Shown here: one piece after another, positions 50,376 through 61,542 of the stretch
Position numbering within the stretch: position 1 is the stretch's first letter
Layout of the letters: each line of letters opens with the position of its first letter
Assembly: GCA_020226215.1 (NCBI GenBank)
Contig: CM035233.1
Coordinates: 52,165,751 to 52,229,750, forward strand
Direction of reading: 5' to 3'
DNA from: Sindora glabra
Lineage: Eukaryota; Streptophyta; Magnoliopsida; Fabales; Fabaceae
DNA length: 64,000 bases
Notes under the pieces: generated by a model
What the model was told of the DNA's origin: nothing
The model's input: the letters and a program-made list of their open reading frames with translations, nothing else
The model's database searches: none
Made by a program: the position numbers and the translations under genes

Positions 50376-52232
50376 GACACAAAATTTTAAAACTATACAC
50401 CTATTAATTTTTTTTGAAAGTACAATTAAGAATTATTAGAATCTAATTAAATAAAACCTTAATACTACTAAATAAAAGTTTAAACAAAATTTTCTATAAT
50501 AAAGCAAACTAATATAATTATTTAATATTTTAAGGTTAATAATTAGTAAAAATATTTAAAATATCAGTTAGATAATTTATTTTTAAATAATCACTAAAAT
50601 AATTAGTTTTATTTGCTTTAAATCTTAAGCGGGCATAAAAATTAAATTCTACCTATTTAGTGGAGGGCAAATTTATCCTCAAATACAAGCAATGTGGGCC
50701 CATATATAACAGTGGGGTCTAAAAAAAATTTAAAACATTTTCATCTCTTAAATGGAATGTCGATGTTAGGGGTGGCGTTTGCAATTTTATCAATAAAAAG
50801 TTCCAAATCGAGAAAGTCTGAATTTAATTAGATCAAAATTTGGCAAAAGTTGAGGTAATTTAATTTAATAAATTATTCAACTACAATTCCTCACGTGAAA
50901 GTACATCAGAGAAAATATCCATCAAATGGAGTTTACGAAATCAATGAAAATGCAAAAGTGGAATAGAAAGATACAATGGGGCGTGCTTTACCCGGAACCA
51001 AAGTTTTAAAATGCTTTCGATTATTGTAACATTATTATTGTGAATTAAATTATTTTTATAATTTTTTTTATAATTTTATGTTACAATAATTATATTTTCT
51101 AATTATACAAAGTTTCATTAAAAATAATAAAATTACAGAGTGTAACCATAATTTAAAACCATTTCCAAAACCGAAAGACAGCCTGACTTAACTCCAAAGG
51201 CTTAATTGAAAATATTGCAAGCATGTATGCAACTCAGCTGCATTCTTCCAGTTTAAAAGACTTCAATTATAAATTTACGTCCTCTTCTTTTTCATTCAAC
51301 TATCTTCTTTTTTTTTTCTATCTGCTAAAGAAATATATTGAATTTTATATTTTAAAATATTTTAGTTTTTAAGCAATAAAAATTCTAAAATCATTTTAAA
51401 ATATCATATATATATATATTTATAACTAAGTTATAATATATTTAAAATCTATATGTAATCTTAAAAAATATTATATATATAAATTATAAAATATTTATAA
51501 AATAAAAATACTATTTAAAAATAATTCATAATATAACTTTAAAGTGAGAGAGGAGAATATAATTTTGTATAAATTAAAAAATTAAACCCATATAAAAATT
51601 AAAATATTAAAACTTGAAAAAAAAATATTATTATGACTCCACCCAACCACCCAACCCATTTATGGGTTGGCCTGCACGATTGTGAGCATGCAGAGCAGCT
51701 GAGTTCGATCTCCATCTAAACGAATCTCTATTTTTAAAAGTTCAAATTTGCAAAAACTTATGTACAAACAGCGCAATTTGTGACCTGTAAGCTTTTTCAC
51801 CAACTCTAGTGACAAATCAATCAATCTGTTCATATAATTAAATCAATTGATTTTTTTAATTTGTCTTTTATTTTCAAAAAATATTATTTTACTTAATATT
51901 AAACATACATCGAAAGCTTAATCACCAAATAATCAATCATAACCTCATTTTCTATGAATAAAAGTCACGAAAAATAACTTAGTTCAATATAATTTTTTTT
52001 AATAATTTAAATTATGAACTTATAAAAATATAAAATCATTTGATATGATTTGACTTGTTTTTATGTTTATATGCATAAATTAAATTTTATGTATTAATTT
52101 AATTACTTTTATTATTGCATTTTTAATACATATTTAAATTTCAATTCTACTCTTGCTCAATTATATTCAGATGATTAAAGTTCAAAACATTCGCTTCTCC
52201 AATCCGATTTTTAAAATGTTGCGGTGTGACTG
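50376..52232. other. Intergenic DNA containing one copy of a dispersed duplication
   Basis: The 50870-51240 stretch is related to 53010-53210. Shared phrases include GAGAAAATRTMCAKCMAATK, GAGTTTAYGAAATCAA, AAAATGCAAAAGTGGAATAG-like sequence, and further on TTAACTCCAAAGGC. In this copy about 170 bp (51005-51170) intervene, with ends like AGTTTTAAAATG and TTTAAAACC. That resembles the hAT-like family ends but is too diverged to call. No genes. Confidence 0.4.
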
Positions 52233-52845
52233 TATATTACATAGTGAGAACCACAAGGAGAGAAAGCAAAGTTAGTGAGGTTAGTGACATCGCCAGTGCC
52301 GAACTCTAAGTTGGAGTCGCCACTAAAATAAAAAATAAAAAATTATATTATATTATTATAATTAATGTGTGATTTTCAATTAATATATGCCATGGTATAA
52401 GTCTTGTAATTTTTGAAAAAAAAAAATTCCAATTTACAAAGCTTTGTAAGAAAATCTCACACAATTAACTAATCCTACCTGATTATATTATTTTTGATGA
52501 ATTTATTATATTGTTTTAATAATTTTTTTCAATTCTTGTGGCTATATATTATATAGTGAGAACCACAAGGGGAGAAAGCAAAGTTAGTGAGGTTAGTGAC
52601 ATCACCAGTGCCGAACTCTAAGTTGGAGTCGCCACTAAAATAAAAAATAAAAAATTATATTATATTATTATAATTAATGGTGATTTTAAATTAATATATG
52701 TCATGGTATAAGTCTTGTAATTTTTGAAAAAAAAATTCCAATTTACAAAGCTTTGTAAGAAAATCTCACACAATTAACTAATCCTACCTGATTATATTAT
52801 TTTTGTTGAATTTATTATATTATTTTAATAATTTTTTTTCAATGG
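52233..52845 (+). repeat. Tandem duplication, two copies of 312 bp
   Basis: Copies start at 52233 and 52545 with TATATTAYATAGTGAGAACC. Both carry AAGCAAAGTTAGTGAGGTTA, CCAGTGCCGAACTCTAAG and TTGGAGTCGCCACT, followed by an AT-rich half. Identity is very high, so the duplication is young. The GGAGTCGCCACT phrase is one I associate with plant LTR-retrotransposon ends, but no LTR boundary was established. Confidence 0.85.
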
Positions 52846-53009
52846 TTATAAAAAGATACATAGATTAAAAAACACCAAACACAACTAAAAATGATGTAGC
52901 CTCGCTGACCTATCGTTGATTTAATATTTTTTGTTTCATCACTTGTGTCTCATTTTCCTTCACAAAATTTCATATAAAAATCGTTTTAGCTTGCAATAAA
53001 TTATTTTAA

Positions 53010-53210
53010 CTTTACTTCTTCACATGTAAGCACTTGAGAGAAAATGTACAGCCAATTGAGTTTATGAAATCAAGGAAAATACAAAAGTAGAATAGAGCTA
53101 TCGAAGGATATATATACAATCTATTTTGCTTTAATTGCCTAGACCTGAAACACTGCCCGAATCAACTCCAAGACATAACTCAAAATGTTGGTAGGCAAGC
53201 AAGTATCCGA
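53010..53210 (+). repeat. Second copy of a dispersed duplication
   Basis: Diverged relative of 50870-51240, without the roughly 170-bp intervening block of that copy. Same orientation and order of phrases. Confidence 0.45.
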
Positions 53211-53521
53211 GTCAGATCATGATCCTTTTACATCAGATAAAGATACATAATGAATTGGATTTTACATATTTTAGAATCCATAAAAATTATATGTATATAT
53301 ACATATATAAACATATATATATTTATATATTAAAAATATTAATTATATGTATACATATTTATACAAACATATTCATTAGTATTGTATATTTATAATTACA
53401 AGTTATGATAAAATTAAAAAAATAATGCAATATAAGTGAATGATATAAATAGGTAATAAAATACAAGTGATATAGTAGTAATTTATGCTGAAAATATTAA
53501 AAAAAAATACATTCGATTGAT

Positions 53522-54331
53522 GGCCTTATTGGCAATTAACTGATAATTGTAACTGATAGTTGATTGTATTAACTGATTTGACCAACTGATTGTATTAACT
53601 GTTTGAATAAAATATTTAATAAAATTAACTGTTTATAATTAGTTGTTTGTACGTAAAATGACAAATAAAGATATAAATATATTTTATAAATTATTTGAGT
53701 GTTCTTTTATTTTAATATTTTAAATTTTATATATTCTTTAGCAAATTATTTTTTTACAAATAATATATCATTATAAATTATTATATATTAAATATTTTTT
53801 AAAATTAAATTAATATAATTTTTATAGTCATTAATTTTTTAAAAAATCAATAATTATAATTATTTAATTTTTATGTAAAAATAATATTATAATATTTTAT
53901 AGGAATGATAAAGTTAGAAATATAAAAATTAATATAATATTATAAATTATTATATATTAAATATTTTTTTAAAATAAATCAATATATATAATTTTTATAA
54001 TTATTAATTTTTTTAAAAATAAATTACGAAAATATACCTTTTTGGCTGAAATGGCTACAGGCAGATGGAGGAAGGCCAAACAAGTGAGGGGAGAAAACAA
54101 GTAAAAATGTTGGTTGCAGGGCTAAATGTGGAAAGCAAGCAAAATGCCAAATAGAAACGCTGAGATAACCAGCATTTTCATTTTAGTAGTTTGAGGGAGA
54201 ACAACATTTTAAACAACCATTAACCAAACAATAAATATAATTTATTAACAAATCAAACGGTTAAATTTTAGTCAAACAGTTAAAAGTTATTTAAAAAGCT
54301 ATTTATCAAAAATTGTTTACCAAATAAGGGC
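53522..54331. mobile_element. Probable hAT-type MITE (about 810 bp)
   Basis: The left end GGCCTTATTGGCAATTAACTG and the inverted right end GCCCTTATTTGGTAAACAATT are imperfect inverted repeats. Subterminal sequence is rich in AACTGATT/AACTGTTTG-type phrases in opposite orientations on the two sides. A GGCCTTGTTTGG-like end with such repeats is common for plant hAT MITEs. A clean 8-bp target duplication was not found. It contains a short GC-richer segment at 54045-54180. Confidence 0.5.
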
Positions 54332-55662
54332 ATAAAATTATGAAAGTATTACACTTTAAAAATATTAAATTCTTATTTATTTACAAAAAAAATAAGATTC
54401 ATAATGAATGAATTCCTTGATTTGATTCACATCAATTTTTACCAGTTTACATCACTCACATACATTTCCAATTTAAGATTCCTAATTGTACTAGTTCACT
54501 AATTAGTTCATTAGCCCAATTGATTAGTTCGATTTTTGAAATTATGGCATTAGTTATCCCTTCTAAACATTATCACAGTACTTTTTGCATCATAGTACTA
54601 ACTGCAAAATATTTTGTTTAAATTATAACTATTATTTAAAAGGCCAAATCATCATTATAGATACACAAAAAATACTAATAGTGTTAAAAGTCATCCACAT
54701 CTTTATTAATCACTGTGACATCCTCTTCTTTGCATTGAATCCATATCCTTTAGATTTTATTTGTATTTTTTCAACGTGATGATAAAAATATGATAAAAAG
54801 GGAAGAAAATAATTCAAATCGGAAATTGATATTTGGGTGATCAAGAATGTCGAGAAATAAACAATAACTTTTGGAAGCTAGATATATATTATTTTGGGTG
54901 GTTTCTGTCAGAAGCTTGAATTTAAGCGATTGGTATTTGTAAAAATTTATCAAATGTAATGTGTTAATTCTTAATAATCTCTTCTCAGATTAGCTCCAAG
55001 AAGGCTTCTCTACAGGATAACATTTCACTAGATATAAATTCAAGATAATTAGAAAATACATATGCACACAGATCCACAGATTGAGGGTGCATTTAATAAT
55101 ATTAAAGTATTTAATATTAAGTTTATTTAAGTATTAAATTTATATGTTTTACATAATTAAACACACTATAAACCTATTTATTTAAGGTTTATTTAAGCAA
55201 TGAAGTTGTGTTTTTAAGTCTATGAAATATAATGGATTTTGAGTCAAATTTTAAATTTTACTCATATAATTTTAAACTTATTTATAAATTAGGAATAGAT
55301 TTATGAGTTTGAGCGGAGTTAAAATTTAACTCAAGATACATATAGTATTATTTATCTTATATTTAATATTTAACATATAAAATATTTTTTTATTTTATAA
55401 TTATAGTTTTATAGAAAATATATTTCATGAAAACAGGCCGGAATGTTATAGCATTATTTACTGAAAAAAGTTCAGCCAAACATTAGAATTGGACTGAGAC
55501 TAAAAATGAGAAGTAAAAGACCATACCTCAATTGAGGAAAAGGCAAAACAAAACCCTCGTGAAAGGGAGAATCTAATTAAAAAAAATTTGGAGGCATCAA
55601 GAAACATATGGCATGAAGAAACTTCCCCATCGCTGGAGAAACTAACCACACCACTAGACTAA
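54332..55662. other. AT-rich intergenic DNA
   Basis: No gene was recognised. The last bases, TAA (55660-55662), are the likely 3-bp target site of the Harbinger element. Confidence 0.45.
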
Positions 55663-56364
55663 GGACTCGTTTGGTTCGCAGCAATAACGTGGGAAACTAG
55701 ACTTCCCAGGAAATAAACGACCCCAGAGTTGTTTGGTTGCCCAAATGGGAGGAAATGGATCTTCCCGGGAACTTGTATTTCCCATAAAATGCAGGAGGTC
55801 ACTTACCCACCCCCTCTCGGTAAGTTTTATTGGCTGCGTTTTCAACTAATTTATAGACAAGAATGACCCTGCTAAAATTACTTAATACCAATTTTGCCCT
55901 TGTAATTTGAATATAAAGGATTCACTTCTTCCTGTATGCCTTTTTGTTTGTTGAGCATCTCCCGTCGCCTCTCAACCCTAGCAGCAGTCTCCGGCAACGG
56001 TAGTAGCGTTTTCTGGTTCTCGAGCTTCTGCCATCTCCCCGAAACCCTAGTAACAGTTCCGGGCAACGGCACTAGCGATTCAAGGTAAGCCTTGACGACA
56101 TTGCTCGTTATATTTCTTCTTGTTGTGGAATTTGACAAAGAAGGGTGTGCTTATGGTTTAACAAACTGGTATGTTTAATCCAACCACGACGGCAGAGCTT
56201 CTAAGAGGTTCTGGATATAATATCGTTGTTGTTTGCCTGTTGACTACCTTGAAAAAGATGAATAGAGTTTGTTGCATTCAAATTTCTCAGAGTGGCTGAC
56301 CATATTTTTATTGCTCTTCTAACTTATAACATTCTTGCATGTAATTTGCCTATGTCATACAGTT

Positions 56365-57779
56365 ATGGCTCGCTTACCGTTGAGTAAAAAGAAGAAGATT
56401 GCTACTACATGTATTGCATTATACACACAGATGATGCTCATGATTTTGGAGGCTATTTCTGAATTCTTGTATCTTTTGGCCTTTTTGGACATTAGATTGC
56501 CTCAGCCTATGTCCTATATATTTGACAGCTGTGCTGAAGAAAGATATTATGCTAGGATTTTGAATCTCAGGCCAATGATTCAAGAAAGTGACTTAGCATG
56601 CTTGGACAACCTTAGGATGAATAGAGCCTGTTTTTATAAGTTATGTGATATGCTTAGAGATGTCGGTAAGTTACAAGGAAATAGGAATACTAGTTTAGAG
56701 GAGATGGTTGCTTTATTTCTATTCACACTTTCTCATGACACAAAAAATCGAAGAACTCAATTGTACTTTAGGAGAAGTGGTGAGACAATATCTAGGCACT
56801 TCAAATCAGTTCTCCTCGCTGTCCTTAGATGCCATGATATTCTACTAAAGAAACCTGAGCCAGTGACTGAGAATTGCCAAGATGAGAGGTGGAAATGGTT
56901 TAAGGTAAGTTAGAATTTCTAGGAAGATTAGATGAATGCGTAAATATTTATAAATATATACAGTATCTATTAACAAGTTATATATATACACACTGCAGAA
57001 TTGCTTAGGTGCTTTGGATGGAACTCATATTAAGGTTCGTGTTGGGGATAAAGATAAAGCTAGATTCAGGAATAGAAAAGGAGAACTCACTACTAATGTG
57101 TTAGCTGCTTGCACGCGGGATTTGCAATTTATTTATATATTACCTGGTTGGGAGGGGTCCGCACATGACAATAGAGTGCTTCGAGATGCACTTTCTAGGA
57201 AAAATGCTTTGCAAGTTCCACAAGGTAACACCATAGGTACCTTGACATTGCTCAATCTGAACCAAGGAGCTTATTTGAGATGATAGTACCTAACACTTAT
57301 GTTGGTTAATTATAGGCAACTACTATTTGTGTGATGCCGGATACATGAATTGTGAGGGTTTTCTAACACCATTTAGAGGCTAGAGATATCATCTAAGTGT
57401 GTGGAAGAGTGGTGCGCATCCTATATCTGCTGAGAAATATTTTAATATGAAGCATTCGCAAGCAAGGAATGTTATCGAGAGGTGCTTTGGATTGTTAAAA
57501 ATGAGATGGGGTATTCTAAGATGTACAACTTGGTACCCTAGGAAAACTGTGGGTAGAATTATCCTGGCTTGCGCATTGATGCATAATTTCATTCGAACAT
57601 TCATGAGTGTGGATCCCATGGAGCCCTTGCTTGTGGATGGTGAGGAAGAAGACAATGGTGAACTTAATATTAGAATTATGGAATCTAGTGCTGCATGGAC
57701 TACCTTCAGACATGATCTTGCCAATGAGATGTACAATGCATGGTTACATGACACCACGTCATGTAACCATAGGGTTTAG
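56365..57779 (+). pseudogene. PIF/Harbinger DDE transposase, one nonsense codon
   Basis: Nuclease that would cut and integrate the element. Exons 56365-56904, 56999-57224 and 57316-57779 join in phase (410 codons counted through the internal stop). Introns have a GTAAGT donor with CTGCAG acceptor, and a GTAACA donor with TATAG acceptor. The N-terminal half holds the helix-turn-helix-like region of the family (FYKLCDMLRD to ETISRHFKSVLLAVL). The catalytic triad is visible: Asp in GALDGTHIKV, Asp in SAHDNRVLRDAL, Glu in NVIERCFGLLKMRWGIL. A TAG at 57381-57383 lies between FLTPFRG and RYHLSVW, where family members usually have a residue such as Gln or Thr. The frame is otherwise open to 57779, so damage is slight and recent. 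The start ATG was chosen because MARLPLSKKKK follows a possible CATACAG acceptor. Confidence 0.85.
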
Positions 57780-58004
57780 CTAAAACTATGTAGCGTGTTT
57801 CACTTGTATTGCATTTATAGATTGGTAGACAATATACACTTTATTCTTGTAATATTTTTATTTGAATTTGTAATAAGATGGGAGTAATGACTTCGCTTTT
57901 TATTGAATTGGTAGTATGACCATCCTAAATTGCTAAATCATGAGTAGAATGCCGTTTTAACGAATTCCTATATTTCCTGTCTTTCCATCTTTCGTTCTTC
58001 ACAG

Positions 58005-59091
58005 ATGAGTCAACCAAAAGCTCAGAGAAATGCCAACCAAGGTGGTGAGTGTGCGAACCCATGTAGAGGATGCACAAGATGGGGAAGCGCTGAGGATCGT
58101 GCACTAATTAGTGCAATGATGGATCTTGTGGAGCTGGGTGGCTGGAAAACGGATAATGGCCAGTTCAAGAATGGTGCTTATAACAGGTTGGAACAACTTA
58201 TGGATCAGAAGATTCCTGGGTGTGGTATGAAGGCTAAGCCACACATCGAGTCCCGTATCAAGTATTTGAGGAATCAATATAATGCTATTGCGGAGATGCT
58301 TGGTCCAGCTGCCAGCGGCTTTGGATGGAATGATGAAGAGAAGTACGTAACTTGCTCAAAGCCAGTGTGGGATGAATGGGTGAAGGTAATATTTTATATT
58401 ATGCCTTTTCTTCTATGCACATACGTGTAATTGTGTATAATTCTATTTATTGGTGACAGCTTTTAAAGTTTTACCTTCTCTCATTATGTTTTCCCTTCTT
58501 TTATGCTAGAGCCACAAAAATGCCGTGGGTTTAAGAAACAAGCCATTTCCATTTTTTGATGATTTAGCCAAAATATTTGGGAAAGATAGAGCCATTGGAG
58601 ACGAGGCTGTAAATCCCTAAGATGCATTAGAGGGGATAGAAAACGAAGTAAGGGACAGAGAAGAAGAAGAGCAAGAAGAAAATGTTCCTGCCTTTTCCGC
58701 GGAGGACACTTACCCAGTCCCTCCATGTGCCCCAATGGAAACTTCTTCCTCAACCACCCCAGTAAACCGTAGGTCAAAGAAGGCAAAGATAGAAAATTCA
58801 GAAGTTCTGAGAGAATTCTCTTCTAGATTTGCACGAATGAGTGATGTGATGGAGGATGCAAGTAAACATATAGGCCGCTTGGCTTCTTGTTTCCAACATG
58901 AATCTGATTCTGCAGGGAGAAGGATGCAAGTGACAAGTGAGATTATGAAGATTGATGGGTTAACTCCTACCCAAGTTATGACTGCGGCAAGGAAGATTGC
59001 TCTTAACCCCCTAGAAGTTGATTTCTTTTTTAGCCTTCCAGAGGAGTACAGATCTGCTTATGTGCATGGTTTGTTACTTCCAGATCAGTGA
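58005..59091 (+). pseudogene. PIF/Harbinger Myb/SANT-like accessory protein, one nonsense codon
   Basis: In active PIF/Harbinger elements this DNA-binding partner helps bring transposase to the nucleus and the element ends. Exons 58005-58385 and 58510-59091 join in phase across a GTAATA donor and a GCTAG acceptor. The trihelix/Myb-SANT-like domain spans about residues 25-125. It includes RWGSAEDRALISAMMDLVE, GGWKTDNGQFKNGAYNRLEQ, IESRIKYLRNQYNAIAEML and SGFGWNDEEK. Family-typical FPFFDDLAKIFGKDRA follows in exon 2. A TAA at 58618-58620 then interrupts. The frame continues through an acidic stretch (REEEEQEEN), a basic RRSKKAKIE and a C-terminal region ending LLLPDQ. It lies 225 bases after the transposase. 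Confidence 0.8.
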
Positions 59092-59337
59092 AGTTCTAGA
59101 AAAGTAGTAGTCAATAGGAACCAAGACACTCACTAAATTCATACTATGTTGTCGAACTTCTGTATGTGCACCTATTTTTTGGGCACTGACATCGGATCCT
59201 AATTAATGTATTAGATGATGTGGCTGAATATAACAATACATTCCCTTTTTTTTCCTCATGGCAATTCCATTGATACTCCTGTAGTATAGCTCAGTCCTTT
59301 TCATGCATCATCGAACACTACTGGTTACATATTATCT

Positions 59338-61174
59338 TGGATGTTACTGTTTTGGCTGAAAACAATAACATCCAATAGGCTACTCAGCCCTGCGTCTGAG
59401 TGGTTGTGCATGTCACTTGACGAGTCCCTCTCAGGATGAGAAGCAAGGAAAATACAGTCTATACGATGTTACTGTTTTGGACGAAAACAGTAACATCGCA
59501 TAGCTGATGGGTATTGAGTCGTGGAGGTTATGATGGGCTAGAGGGCGGGTGCGGGTGGTTATTCACGTCGCTTGACAAGTGCCTATCCTGATTATGTCCA
59601 AGAAACTTAGTTCATACGCGATGTTACTGTTTTTGGCTAAAACAGAAACATCAACGCGGGTGCTGGGAAGTGAGCCCTGGATGTTATGGTTGGCTGGGGG
59701 GCGGGTCTAGGTTGTCATCCACGTCACTTGGCAAGTTCCTCTCCTCATTATGTCTAGGAAATGTGTTCATGTGCGATGTTACTGTTTTGGGATAAAACAG
59801 TAACATCGCCCAGGCTGCTGGGTATTGATCCTTGGAGGTAATGGTTGGCTGGGGGGCGGGTCTAGGTTGTCATTCACGTCCCTTGGCAAGTTCCTCTCCT
59901 CATTATGTCCAGGAAATGTGTTCAGGCGCGATGTTGCTGTTTTGGGATAAAATAGTAACATCGCCCAGGCTGCTGGGTATTGATCCCTGGAGGTAATGGT
60001 TGGCTGGGGGGCGGGTCTAGGTTGTCATCCACGTCACTTGGCAAGTTCCTCTCCTCATTATGTCCAGGAAACGTGTTCATGTGCGATGTTACTGTTTTGG
60101 GATAAAACAGTAACATCGCCCAGGCTGCTGGGTATTGATCCCTGGAGGTAATGGTTGGCTGGGGGGCGGGTCTAGGTTGTCATTCACGTCCCTTGGCAAG
60201 TTCCTCTCCTCATTATGTCCAGGAAATGTGTTCAGGCGCGATGTTGCTGTTTTGGGATAAAACAGTAACATCGCCCAGGCTGCTGAGTATTGATCCCTGG
60301 AGGTAATGGTTGGCTGGGGGGCGGGTCTAGGTTGTCATTCACGTCACTTGGCAAGTTCCTCTCCTCATTATGTCCAGGAAACGTGTTCATGTGCGATGTT
60401 ACTGTTTTGGAATAAAACAGTAACATCGCCCAGGTTGCTGGGTATTGATTCCTGGAGGTAATGGTTGGCTGGGGGGCGGGTCTAGGTTATCATTCACGTC
60501 CCTTGGCAAGTTCCTCTCCTCATTATGTCCAGGAAACGTGTTCAGGCGCGATGTTACTATTTCTGGCGAAAACAGTAACATCAACGCGGGTGTTGGGAAG
60601 TGAGCCCAGGATGTTATGGTTGGCTGGGGGGCGGGTCTAGGTTGTCATTCACGTCACTTGGCAAGTTCCTCTCCTCATTATGTCCTGGAAACGTGTTCAG
60701 GCGCGATGTTACTGTTTTGGGATAAAACAGTAACATCGCCCAGGTTGCTGGGTATTGATCCCTGGAGGTAATGGTTGGCTGGGGGGCGAGTCTAGGTTGT
60801 CATTCACGTCACTTGAAAAGTTCCCGTCCTCGTTATGTCCAGGAAATGTGTTCATGCGCGATGTTGCTGTTTTGGGATAAAACAGTAACATCGCCCAGGC
60901 TGCTGGGTATTGAGCCGTGGAGGTTAAGGTTGGCTAGAGGGCGGGTCTAGGTTATCATTCAAGTTGCTTGGCAGGTTCCCGTCCTCATTATGTCCAGGAA
61001 ACGTGTTCAGGTGCGATGTTGCTGTTTTGGAATAAAACAGTAACATCCAAGCGGATGCTTAGTCCTGCGTCTGAGTGGTTGTGCATGTCACTTGGGAAGA
61101 CCCTTTCACGATGAGAAGCAAGAGAATTACACTCTATGCGATGTTTCTGTTTTGGACGAAAACATTAACGCCCA
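59338..61174. repeat. 155-bp-period minisatellite of hairpin-bearing units, bracketed by a 125-bp spacing
   Basis: Each unit contains an inverted repeat whose left arm starts at 59338, 59463, 59618, 59773, 59928, 60083, 60238, 60393, 60548, 60703, 60858, 61013 and 61138. The ten central intervals from 59463 to 61013 are exactly 155 bp; the first and last are both 125 bp. The best arms are GCGATGTTACTGTTTT and AAAACAGTAACATCGC around a 5-base loop (59773-59809). The spacer has conserved phrases TGGTTGGCTGGGGGGCGGGT, CTTGGCAAGTTCCTCTCCTC and ATTATGTCCAGGAAA. Between about 59773 and 60548 successive units alternate between a CATGTGCGATGTTACTG and a CAGGCGCGATGTTGCTG form, giving a 310-bp higher-order repeat. 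Open frames in it are repeat artefacts: 155 is not a multiple of three. It is much richer in GC than the surrounding genome. Confidence 0.95.
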
Positions 61175-61542
61175 GGGAACTGACCCATGTGCGTGTGAGA
61201 GGTGCATGTTCATCGCTGATGACTGTGTCCACCTGATTGTCCTTCATTCATACAAACATTGGTGGTAGGTTTTGATAATAGTATCGCACAACTGGATGGG
61301 AGGGGTATCCGTTAAAAAATAGTAGCATCAACACGTGTGCGAGTAATTCACATGGCAACCTGATGTCTGAGTGCTAACATAAACTGGATATAAGATTAAT
61401 CTGTACAGAAGAATTACATTTACAATTGAGTTATACATACACTTGAATTTTAAATATGAAGACAATGGTTTAACATGAATTTAGTTTTACATATGTGCAT
61501 AATAACCAACTTTATTGTTATATATGTGCATGTTAAACAACT

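Larger units (their letters stand above)
55663..59091 (+). mobile_element. PIF/Harbinger DNA transposon, right end not found
   Basis: The left terminus begins GGACTCGTTTGGTTCGCAGC directly after TAA. PIF/Harbinger elements have a GGxxxxGTTTGGTTCG-type end and a 3-bp TWA target site. The subterminal region (to about 55800) repeats TTCCCAGG/TTCCCGGG-type phrases. Both genes typical of the superfamily follow in the same orientation: DDE transposase, then the Myb/SANT-like partner. No matching inverted end was seen between 59092 and 64000, so the right end is lost, diverged or outside the window. The coordinate given here stops at the last coding base. Confidence 0.8.

Noticed and set aside
59779..60891. 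Series of about 60-codon minus-strand open frames reading alike (HNEERNLPRDVNDN and similar)
   Set aside because: They are the same frame recurring in each minisatellite unit. The period of 155 is not a multiple of three, so none continues, and there is no gene-like start or splice structure.
59338..61174. CRISPR array
   Set aside because: Units are long, spacers are conserved rather than unique, and the genome is a plant.
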